Of a DNA stretch of 20,658 nt, positions 7,204-13,791 are shown one piece after another. The notes under the pieces were generated by a model, which saw only the letters and a program-made list of their open reading frames with translations, was not told where the DNA came from and ran no database searches. Origin of the DNA: Ramlibacter sp. (GTDB lineage Bacteria; Pseudomonadota; Gammaproteobacteria; Burkholderiales; Burkholderiaceae_C); the NCBI GenBank assembly GCA_025351615.1, contig JANXVP010000489.1, forward strand, positions 1 through 20,658, read 5' to 3'. Each line of letters begins with the position of its first letter. Positions within the stretch are counted from its first letter, which is position 1. A program made the position numbers and the translations under genes.

Positions 7204-7871
7204 CGCGACCCACCGATAACGAACGGATTCGACGGCGCAGGCCCACCCGGCTTTGCGGCAGCGCCTCCGGCCGGTGGTTGCGCGGATGGTACCGGCGTTG
7301 ATATCTGGGGCGCTGTGGCAGCCGGGGGCAGAGGCGGCCCGGCAGGCGCAGCGACGGCGGGCCGCGGCGGCGGCGCACCAGTGGCCTGGCCAGCCTGTAC
7401 CAGTGGCACGATACGGCTCTCGCCGCCCTTGGTGAACACCACGTCGCGCGGCCTGATTTCTTTCAGTCTCCAGTCACCGACCGCTTCGGACACCTTGACG
7501 CGCCGGGTCTTGCCTTCGACACGGGCGATCACGCCACCTGCGCCCGCACTGCTGAACAGGCCGTACAGGTGAATGGTGTCCAGCGGATCGGCACGCACAG
7601 GCACCACCGGCTTGGGTGGCGGCGGTGGCGGCGGCGGACGCCGCGTCGGGGCGAAGACCGGCCGATCCAGAATGGCCATGAACCGGTTGACGTCGGACTC
7701 GTCCCGCTGGATCGAAGCCGCCGACAGACTGCCGAGGTCGGGCCGGATGGCCGCCGGCGGCTGCCAGTGCACCCCGCGCACCGTGCCGTTCGGATCGAGC
7801 CAGAGCCACAGGAGCAAGCCGGCGAGCAGCAGGTTCAAAGCTATCAGCACCAGAGTCGCGGGACGGGTCAT
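7200..7871 (-). CDS. gspC: GspC-like inner-membrane protein (HR domain, no PDZ; also called GspN)
   Basis: This 223-residue protein should link the inner-membrane platform to the secretin. It has one N-terminal membrane segment (about 6-25), a run of eight prolines (79-86) and an HR-type domain (97-157: LDTIHLYGLFSSAGAGGVIA, then GDWRLKEIRPRDVVF). A Pro/Ala-rich tail of about 65 residues follows. Typical GspC proteins are longer and carry a PDZ or coiled-coil end, which is absent here. The last eight residues, PFVIGGSR, are the same as those of the GspL-like protein two genes upstream. It overlaps the gspM-like stop (7868-7871) and the gspD start (7200-7203), both as ATGA. Its place between the gspM-like gene and gspD matches genes often annotated as type II secretion protein N. 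Confidence 0.8.
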   Translation of the reverse strand: MTRPATLVLIALNLLLAGLLLWLWLDPNGTVRGVHWQPPAAIRPDLGSLSAASIQRDESDVNRFMAILDRPVFAPTRRPPPPPPPPKPVVPVRADPLDTIHLYGLFSSAGAGGVIARVEGKTRRVKVSEAVGDWRLKEIRPRDVVFTKGGESRIVPLVQAGQATGAPPPRPAVAAPAGPPLPPAATAPQISTPVPSAQPPAGGAAAKPGGPAPSNPFVIGGSR

Positions 7872-8419
7872 TTCCGGCTCCGCAGGACGAACAGGTTGGC
7901 CTGGAGCGAAAGCCGCTGCTGGCCGTCGGGCCTGGCGATCGCCACTGTCTGCGCAACGAAACTCTCCACGTAGAGCGACGGTGTCAGGCCTGGCAGCACC
8001 ACCAGCGCACCCTGCAGTGCAGGAAGATCTCCTTCCAGCCGCAGCAGCAGGACGATGCGGTCAAAGCCCTCCACCTCCTTGGCCGGCAAGATCTGCGTGC
8101 TGGAAACCTCCAGGCCAGCCCTGGACAGCGTTTCCCGGGCTTTCTGCAAGGCGTCGCTACCAGCCCTGGCGACGTCCTGGCTCACCGGGTAGGCATGACG
8201 AGCAAGGAAAGCCTGGCGCTCGGCGAGGGCGGCATCGATCGCGACCCCGCTCTGCCCCAGCCCGACCAGCCTGGCATAGCGCGGCTCGAGCTCGGCCAGC
8301 CGGTCCCTGGCCCAAACATGCGTTGAAACGACGTAGGCCGTCGCACCGCCAATGAACACCAGCGCGCCCACGGCCAGGGCGATCGCGCTTCGGCTGCCAT
8401 CGGGCATCGTCAATTTCAT
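7868..8419 (-). CDS. gspM: Type II secretion inner-membrane protein GspM-like (PilO-type)
   Basis: This 183-residue bitopic protein is a part of the inner-membrane platform and should pair with the GspL-like protein encoded just upstream. A membrane segment at about 12-31 (AIALAVGALVFIGGATAYVV) is followed by a helical, coiled-coil-like region (about 35-110) and a ferredoxin-like domain (about 110-183). That domain has GFDRIVLLLRLEGDLPALQG and ends LFVLRSRK. The arrangement matches GspM and PilO. The start ATG overlaps the gspL stop (ATGA, 8416-8419), with an embedded GGTGG as ribosome binding site. The sequence family is fast-evolving, so the assignment rests on topology and position as much as on motifs. 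Confidence 0.82.
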   Translation of the reverse strand: MKLTMPDGSRSAIALAVGALVFIGGATAYVVSTHVWARDRLAELEPRYARLVGLGQSGVAIDAALAERQAFLARHAYPVSQDVARAGSDALQKARETLSRAGLEVSSTQILPAKEVEGFDRIVLLLRLEGDLPALQGALVVLPGLTPSLYVESFVAQTVAIARPDGQQRLSLQANLFVLRSRK

Positions 8420-9690
8420 CGGGAGCCACCGATCACAAAGGGGGACGCGCCGCCCCCGGCCGCGGGCGCGCCCTTGGCTGGCGCGCGCACAGGAACGGGC
8501 GCAAGGGTGGGCACGGCAGTGGGCGCTGGCGCGGCTGCAACCGACGCCGGCAGGCCGGGCGCCGAAGCTGCCGCCGTCGCCAAAGGCGCAGGTGCCCCGG
8601 ATGCAGCAACCGGCGTCACGCCAGACAGGCCGGCGATGGCGGCGCCGGCGGGCAGCACCTTCGGCGCCATCGTGAACTCGATGACAAACGCTTCTTTCGC
8701 GGCGCCGGCCTGCCGCGTGACAGCGGTCGGCGCCTTGACGTTGCGCAACCTGGCGTCCGAGCTGAGTTTCTGCAGCAGGGCGGAAGCGTCGGCGGTAAAG
8801 CCGGACGCAGTGATCTTCGTTTTCTGGATGTCCAGGCTGTACAGATAGGTGTCGTCCGGCAGGATCTGGGTGAGGGATTCCATCACGCCTGCAGGATCGA
8901 CGCGGTCGGCGGCGATCAGGTCGAGCGACCGGACGCTGTCGTTCAGGGCAGCGAGTTCGTCGCGCTTGCGCACCAGCGGACTGACGCGCCGCAGCACAGC
9001 ATCGAATGCATCCGCTGCTTCCAGCGCGCGCTGGCGCAATTGAATCGTCGGCGTCATTGCCACCAGGGTCGCCAGGGCCAGGGCCAGCCCCGCCAATGCC
9101 CAGTTCCAGCGCTGCACGACCGCGGCGCCATGAAGCCGGCGGCTCTCCCCATAGCCTCGAATGACAACCGGCAGGTGCTCCCCGGAGAGCGCCCAGACTT
9201 CCGGCGCCTTGGCGGCAGTGGCCAGCTCAGGCCATCTGTCCTGCAGGAAGCCGGAGACATGCCGACGCGATGTGAGCACGATGTCGGCGTGTTTCTGTCC
9301 GCCTTCCAGATCCCGGACCAGCGAACCCCAAGCCAGCTCCTCGGGCGGGAAGGGGCTGTTGCTGCGAACCTCGAGCAACAGCGCTTCGGCGCCATGCGGC
9401 TGGGACATGCGAGGCAGCACCAGACTACGCCTGAGCACCAGTTCCTCCGGCAGCTGGATTGCGACGAACTTCGGCGTTTTGCGCCGGGCTCCATCGGGCA
9501 CACGCAGGCCGCCCCGCCAGACCGACTGGCTGCCATCCGGATGAAGCACCAGCACCGGCTCGCCCGGTGACGCCCAGGACCGCAGGGAGACGCCGCGCGT
9601 CTTCAGGCCGGAGATCCACGAGGCTCCCCGGACGCGAACAGGATGGACTTCAGGCAGGAGGGATGGCAGGGGGGTCTCGGACATGGTCAT
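8416..9690 (-). CDS. gspL: Type II secretion inner-membrane protein GspL-like (PilN domain)
   Basis: This 424-residue protein should connect the cytoplasmic ATPase GspE to the pseudopilus platform. Residues 1-190 are cytoplasmic and contain a reduced version of the actin-like GspL/PilM domain. One membrane segment lies at about 195-213 (NWALAGLALALATLVAMTPT). A PilN-like coiled coil (216-265) and a ferredoxin-like domain (266-342; VMESLTQILPDDTYLYSLDI) follow. The last 80 residues are an Ala/Pro-rich tail that ends PFVIGGSR, the same end as the GspC-like protein. Such a tail is unusual for GspL. Its ATG overlaps the gspK stop (9687-9690). A second ATG at 9684 is also possible and removes two residues. 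Confidence 0.83.
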   Translation of the reverse strand: MTMSETPLPSLLPEVHPVRVRGASWISGLKTRGVSLRSWASPGEPVLVLHPDGSQSVWRGGLRVPDGARRKTPKFVAIQLPEELVLRRSLVLPRMSQPHGAEALLLEVRSNSPFPPEELAWGSLVRDLEGGQKHADIVLTSRRHVSGFLQDRWPELATAAKAPEVWALSGEHLPVVIRGYGESRRLHGAAVVQRWNWALAGLALALATLVAMTPTIQLRQRALEAADAFDAVLRRVSPLVRKRDELAALNDSVRSLDLIAADRVDPAGVMESLTQILPDDTYLYSLDIQKTKITASGFTADASALLQKLSSDARLRNVKAPTAVTRQAGAAKEAFVIEFTMAPKVLPAGAAIAGLSGVTPVAASGAPAPLATAAASAPGLPASVAAAPAPTAVPTLAPVPVRAPAKGAPAAGGGASPFVIGGSR

Positions 9691-10556
9691 TTCAATTCAC
9701 TCGTCGGCGGTATCGGCTCAAACCGGTCCTCGGCCTGGAAGATGCGCCATGGCACACCGTCCGGCGCTACCCTGCCGGTTTCCACCATCCGTGAACTGAG
9801 CAATCGCCTGCCGTCCGGAAGGGGCACCTGGGCCACCAGCCTGAAGCGCTTCGTGGCCACGGGTTCGATCCATTGCGCGGGAAGATCGGAGGTGTCAACA
9901 CCCGGCCCTGCGCCGTCCCTGTTGGCCGCGATCCGCCCAGCCCGGGCGGCGTCACCTTCGGACAGCACCTGAAGAACGCCTTGCGGAGCAGCCAGCGGAT
10001 TGACGCGGCCTCCTCCCATGGCGTCTGTCGTGACGAGCGCCGAAAGTCTAGCATAGAGGCCGAAGTCGACCCCGGGCAGCTGCAGCAGATCCTCGATGGC
10101 CTCGAACCGGGGTCCGCGCTGCGTCAAAGGACCAGGCGTGCGCGCGGCAACCAGGGCCTTGGCCAGGGTCGCGGCCTGGTCCGGCGCCAGCTGTCCGGCG
10201 ACAGTGAACAGCGCGACCAAGAGCGGCTCGGGTGCGCGATTCAGGTCGATCAGGCCATTGAGCGGCATCACCTCGACCGAGATGGCGAGGCCGCCATAAC
10301 TGACCTCGATCCGGCTCAGGCGCGTCACGGGTTCGGCGCGCGCGGCGATTTGCTGTAGCACAAGCTGGACTGCGGCACTGCCCAGAGCGCTGCCTTGAAC
10401 GGTCTGGCGCGCGGACGAGACGAGCCGGATCTCGTCGCGGTGTGCCTGCACCATTCCCGTCACCAGAATGCTCAGGGCGGCGACGATCCAGAGCACGGCG
10501 ACCAGCGCAACGCCGGCTTGCCGGCGGCCGGGAAAGGACGTGCGGCGCCGCATCAT
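9687..10556 (-). CDS. gspK: Type II secretion minor pseudopilin GspK
   Basis: GspK caps the pseudopilus tip together with GspI and GspJ and helps start its assembly. The product is 289 residues, a little shorter than the usual 310-330. The prepilin site is G15|V16 (RRQAG|VALVAVLWIVA), and the +5 residue is Ala rather than Glu, as is normal for GspK. The family motif NGLIDLNRAPEPLL (100-113) and the alpha-domain stretch RFEAIEDLLQLPGVD are present. The start reads ATGATG and overlaps the gspJ stop. The C-terminus overlaps the gspL ATG. Confidence 0.93.
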   Translation of the reverse strand: MMRRRTSFPGRRQAGVALVAVLWIVAALSILVTGMVQAHRDEIRLVSSARQTVQGSALGSAAVQLVLQQIAARAEPVTRLSRIEVSYGGLAISVEVMPLNGLIDLNRAPEPLLVALFTVAGQLAPDQAATLAKALVAARTPGPLTQRGPRFEAIEDLLQLPGVDFGLYARLSALVTTDAMGGGRVNPLAAPQGVLQVLSEGDAARAGRIAANRDGAGPGVDTSDLPAQWIEPVATKRFRLVAQVPLPDGRRLLSSRMVETGRVAPDGVPWRIFQAEDRFEPIPPTSELK

Positions 10557-11212
10557 TCAGGCCCCAGCGAGAATCCGCCGCGCCCGTTGTCCCCGGCCGG
10601 CAGCTGGCGAAGCGCAATGACGATTTGCGGCCATTGAACCGCGACCGTTCGCAGCGAAATACGGATCCGGGCGGGCAAAATCTGGGGGTCGGTCCAGGCG
10701 GGCCGCCAGGACTGGACAGCGCCCTCCTCTTGCGCGTACTCCAGCAGCAGCCCGGTCGCCTCCCGAACCAGAACCCGGGAATCGGCTGCTGCCCAGTCCG
10801 GAAAAACCGCGGCGCCGGACCAGGGCATGAACCGGATCACCAGGTCGGCCGTGTCCCGCTGGCGTTCGAGTGCCAGGCGAAAAAAGCAGCGGCCGCCGGC
10901 ACCGTACCTGGCCGGCATGACACCAACCCACATCACGGCGTCGGACGCTGCCGAAAACAGGGCGAGGCTGGAGCCGACCTGCGTCGGCGCCTGCACCTTG
11001 CGGGGAGAGATGCGCCCCAGGATGCTCGACAGAAAGCTGGTGGCAACCCGCATTTCGTCCGCCCGGCGCAAGCGCTGGTCCACGCGCTCCTCGGTCTGGG
11101 CGATGGTGCGCATCGCACCGCCCAGCGCCAGCATGATCACCGACATCAAGGTCATGACCACCAGGATCTCCACCAGCGTGAAGCCGGCACTCTTTCGCGA
11201 TCGGCGATTCAT
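10553..11212 (-). CDS. gspJ: Type II secretion minor pseudopilin GspJ
   Basis: GspJ is one of the pseudopilus tip subunits. The ATG at 11212 gives 219 residues starting MNRRSRKSAG|FTLVEILVVM, with peptidase cleavage after Gly10 and Glu at +5. Longer in-frame starts lie inside gspI and would place 66 residues before the prepilin peptide, so they are rejected. The body has EERVDQRLRRADEMRVATSF and a beta-rich C-terminal half (RFMPWSGAAVFPDW, LLLEYAQEEGAVQSWRPAW), typical of GspJ. It overlaps gspI and gspK by four bases each (ATGA). Confidence 0.93.
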   Translation of the reverse strand: MNRRSRKSAGFTLVEILVVMTLMSVIMLALGGAMRTIAQTEERVDQRLRRADEMRVATSFLSSILGRISPRKVQAPTQVGSSLALFSAASDAVMWVGVMPARYGAGGRCFFRLALERQRDTADLVIRFMPWSGAAVFPDWAAADSRVLVREATGLLLEYAQEEGAVQSWRPAWTDPQILPARIRISLRTVAVQWPQIVIALRQLPAGDNGRGGFSLGPE

Positions 11213-11616
11213 CTCGCACTCCCCGGCGGCGGCCTGGCTTGCGGCAGCAGGGTGCTCAATTCCAGCTGGCGGGGGCCGCGGCGATCGTTCCAGCCGATCA
11301 CGATCTGCACTTGTTGCAACAGGGGAGCCTGGGGACTGTTCACGTCGGTCTGGAAAGCGCCGCTGCTGACGCGCCAGGCCAGGCCTGCGGACTCGCCGGA
11401 CTCGTTCCATCCCGCTTCCGGCACGCTGTCGCGGGAATTGAGCACGCTCTGCGCGAGCACGGTGGCCCGCAGATGCTGCTCGGTGTCGCCGAGGCTGCGC
11501 ACTGTGCCACCGCTGGCCTGGTACAGCATCCCCAGCGAGAACGCCATGATGACGAAGGCGACCAGCAGCTCGAGCAGCGAGAATCCGCCTTGCCGACGGC
11601 GGACCCGGCCCCTCAT
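11209..11616 (-). CDS. gspI: Type II secretion minor pseudopilin GspI
   Basis: GspI starts the tip complex with GspJ and GspK. From the ATG at 11616 it is 135 residues, with the prepilin sequence MRGRVRRRQGG|FSLLELLVAF (cleavage after Gly11, Glu at +5). An ATG at 11655 lies inside gspH and adds a non-prepilin extension, so it is not used. The region ATVLAQSVLNSRDSVPEAGW matches the conserved GspI segment with Ala-Gln and Leu near residue 60. The start overlaps the gspH stop as ATGA (11613-11616). Confidence 0.93.
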   Translation of the reverse strand: MRGRVRRRQGGFSLLELLVAFVIMAFSLGMLYQASGGTVRSLGDTEQHLRATVLAQSVLNSRDSVPEAGWNESGESAGLAWRVSSGAFQTDVNSPQAPLLQQVQIVIGWNDRRGPRQLELSTLLPQARPPPGSAR

Positions 11617-12062
11617 TGAGCGATCGGAGACTGCGCCACGCCCCCGGAAAGCCAATCGACAGTCAGCCGGACTCCCGCGCCGCTCGGTCGCACGATCTCG
11701 ATCGTGCCCCCTGTCGCGCCACCGGAAGGCAGGAACAGGATGCCGGCGCTCTGCGCAGCGGTCAGCTCGATGTCGGCGACGGTGGCGCGAAGCCGCAGCG
11801 GCTCCGGCACCTGTTTGGCGGGGCGGCCGTCGAGCCCGTAGTTTCGGGCCGCGAGATCGACCCGAAAGCGCACCTGGCGGCCTTCCGCCAGCGCCCGGTA
11901 GCGGGCTTGCCGGATGTCCGAGAGCATGCCCCGAACCGTGTCGCGGTACTGCGCGGATTCCCGGAGACGCCCGAAGGCCAATGGCACCAGCGCAGTCAAC
12001 AGCGCCACCATCGCGAACACCACCAGCAACTCGATGAGCGTAAAGCCGCGCTCGACTCGCAC
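11613..12062 (-). CDS. gspH: Type II secretion minor pseudopilin GspH
   Basis: GspH joins the pseudopilus tip to the main GspG fibre. It is 149 residues and starts at a GTG (12062), with TGAGG 5 bases upstream. The prepilin sequence is very short: MRVERG|FTLIELLVVFAM, with Glu at +5. The body follows the GspH pattern of a helical stem (SDIRQARYRALAEGRQVRFR) and a beta domain (AGILFLPSGGATGGTIEIVR, VDWLSGGV). It lies 17 bases after gspG and overlaps gspI by four bases. Confidence 0.93.
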   Translation of the reverse strand: MRVERGFTLIELLVVFAMVALLTALVPLAFGRLRESAQYRDTVRGMLSDIRQARYRALAEGRQVRFRVDLAARNYGLDGRPAKQVPEPLRLRATVADIELTAAQSAGILFLPSGGATGGTIEIVRPSGAGVRLTVDWLSGGVAQSPIAQ

Positions 12063-12079
12063 GGCGGCCTCAGGACGCC

Positions 12080-12514
12080 CTAGCGCGTATTGCGGATGTC
12101 GGCATTTTCACCCTCGCCGCCGGGCGCGCCATCCGCTCCCAGAGACAGGATTTCGACGGCGCCTCCGGGCGCAAGCTGGTAGTGGTACGGCTTGCCCCAT
12201 GGATCGGTCGGCAGGCTGCCCTTGAGGTAAGGACCGGACCAGCCGGAGGCCACCGTGGGCGGACGCTTGGCCAGCGCCTCCAGCCCTTCTTCGGTGCTGG
12301 GGAAGCGGCCCACGTCGAGCTTGAAAAGCTCCATGGCCTTCTCGATGTCGGCGATCTGGACTGCGGCAGTTTTGGACTTCGCGCCCCCGAGCTGGCCCAG
12401 CACCCGCGGACCGACAATGCCGGCCAGGAGCGTCAGGATTGCGAGCACGACCAGCAGTTCGACCAATGTGAAGCCGGCGGAAGCGGCCCCTGAACGGCGG
12501 CGGAAATTCACCAT
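12080..12514 (-). CDS. gspG: Type II secretion major pseudopilin GspG
   Basis: GspG is the main subunit of the pseudopilus that pushes substrates through the secretin. The ATG at 12514, with GAGGA 7 bases upstream, gives 144 residues, the usual size. A TTG at 12532 is a poorer choice. The prepilin site is SAG|FTLVELLVVLAIL (Gly14, Glu at +5). The C-terminal half has the family signature FPSTEEGLEAL, GPYLKGSLPTDPWGKPYHYQ and LGADGAPGGEGENADI. The last of these forms the calcium-binding loop in known GspG structures. This is the most confidently identified gene of the cluster. Confidence 0.98.
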   Translation of the reverse strand: MVNFRRRSGAASAGFTLVELLVVLAILTLLAGIVGPRVLGQLGGAKSKTAAVQIADIEKAMELFKLDVGRFPSTEEGLEALAKRPPTVASGWSGPYLKGSLPTDPWGKPYHYQLAPGGAVEILSLGADGAPGGEGENADIRNTR

Positions 12515-12521
12515 CTCGTGG

Positions 12522-12526
12522 TCCTC
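12522..12526 (-). promoter_or_regulatory. Ribosome binding site of gspG
   Basis: The minus strand reads GAGGA, 7 bases before the ATG at 12514. It favours that start over the TTG at 12532. A strong site is expected for the major pseudopilin. Confidence 0.55.
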
Positions 12527-12540
12527 GATCAAACGATCAA

Positions 12541-13791
12541 TTATACGGCGAGGTCATTGATCGACAGGATGCCCAGCAGGATGGAAACGATGATGCTGGC
12601 GATCAGCAAACCGAGCACCATGATCAGCAGCGGCTCGAGCAGGGTGAGCGCCCGGCGGATCCCGGTTTCCACTTCGCGGTCCAGGATATTCGCGAGCTCC
12701 AGCATCATCGGTCCGATACGCCCTGTCTCCTCGCCGACCCGGACCAGGTTGACGGCGAGCGGCTCGAAGATACCGGTTGCCGACAGTGCATCCACCAGCC
12801 GCCCACCCTCTTTCACAGCCGGCGCCACAGAAGCCATCCGGCTGCGCAGCGGCAGGCTGCCCATGGTGTCGGTCGCGATGTGCAGGGCCGTAAGCATCGG
12901 AACACCGTTGCCAAGCAGGGTTCCCAGGGTCCGGGAGAACAGGTTCAACTGGTATTTCAGCAACAGCCTGCCCAGCACGGGAAGCGTGAGGACCGTGGAC
13001 TGCCACCACGCGGCCCCAACCGGGGACCGCAGCCAGCGTGAAGCGAGCCAGCCGGCGAGGCCGACCACCAACCCGATCGCCAGGCCCCATTCGCGAAACA
13101 CGCGTCCGAGCTGCATGACGATGCGCGTGGCGAGCGGCAGTGCGTCGCCCAGGTCGTTGAACAGCTTTTCGAACTGGGGCACGACAAAGCCGAGCATCGC
13201 CACCAGCGACACGACCGCGACGAACAACAGAATCGCCGGGTAGATGGTGGCGGACACGACGCTTTCACGCAGCGACCGCAGCCGCTCCATGTGTTCCACC
13301 AGCCGTTGCAGGACGCTGGACAGCTGGCCACTGGCTTCGCCCGAGCGCACCATGTTGAGATAGAAGTCGCCAAACAAGGCGCGCTCGCGACCCAGTGCCT
13401 TGCTCAACGCCGAGCCATGTTTGACGTCGTCGAGGATCTGCTGGAGCACCCGTGCGACCGGTGGCCGCAGGCTCATGTCGATCAGCACCCGCAGCGCATT
13501 GGCCAGCGCCAGGCCGGCACGCAGCATGATCGAGAGTTCGCTGGTCAGAGCCAGCACTTCCGCCGGTGTCACCGGGCCGGAATTCCTGCGGAAGCTTCTC
13601 CGGGCAATCGTGCCGCCGCCGGAGCCGACGGACAACGCCGGGCCGGCAAGCGCAGCCGCGTCGGAAACGCTGACGGGCACCAGTCCCCGCTCGCGCAGCT
13701 GCCGGGTCGCCGCATGCGCCGACGCAGCTTCCACCCGCCCCTCAGTCATTTGTCCCGCGGCATCCGCGGCGCGCCAGGCGAATTCAGGCAT
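12541..13791 (-). CDS. gspF: Type II secretion inner-membrane platform protein GspF
   Basis: GspF is the polytopic core of the assembly platform on which GspE acts to extrude pseudopilins. It is 416 residues. The N-terminal segment (MPEFAWRAADAAGQMTEGRV) matches the family start, and two repeated T2SSF helical domains follow. Domain 1 (about 75-200) has LTSELSIMLRAGLALANALR and FGDFYLNMVRSGEASGQL. Domain 2 (about 280-405) has LFSRTLGTLLGNGVPMLTAL and VNLVRVGEETGRIG. Hydrophobic segments lie at about 180-200, 235-255 and 385-408. It overlaps the gspE stop by 8 bases, and gspG starts 26 bases after its TAA. Confidence 0.97.
   Translation of the reverse strand: MPEFAWRAADAAGQMTEGRVEAASAHAATRQLRERGLVPVSVSDAAALAGPALSVGSGGGTIARRSFRRNSGPVTPAEVLALTSELSIMLRAGLALANALRVLIDMSLRPPVARVLQQILDDVKHGSALSKALGRERALFGDFYLNMVRSGEASGQLSSVLQRLVEHMERLRSLRESVVSATIYPAILLFVAVVSLVAMLGFVVPQFEKLFNDLGDALPLATRIVMQLGRVFREWGLAIGLVVGLAGWLASRWLRSPVGAAWWQSTVLTLPVLGRLLLKYQLNLFSRTLGTLLGNGVPMLTALHIATDTMGSLPLRSRMASVAPAVKEGGRLVDALSATGIFEPLAVNLVRVGEETGRIGPMMLELANILDREVETGIRRALTLLEPLLIMVLGLLIASIIVSILLGILSINDLAV

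Noticed and set aside
7618..7641. A simple GGN repeat on the plus strand
   Set aside because: It encodes the eight-proline run of the GspC-like protein, so it is explained as coding sequence.
10442..12037. A plus-strand open frame of 531 codons opposite gspH-gspK
   Set aside because: The four pseudopilin genes on the minus strand have clear prepilin motifs. This frame is low-complexity Arg/Pro/Gly sequence.
12525..12540. A direct repeat CGATCAAA-CGATCAAT between gspF and gspG
   Set aside because: It is only 7-8 bases, occurs twice, and lies at the gspG ribosome binding site. Chance is the simpler explanation.
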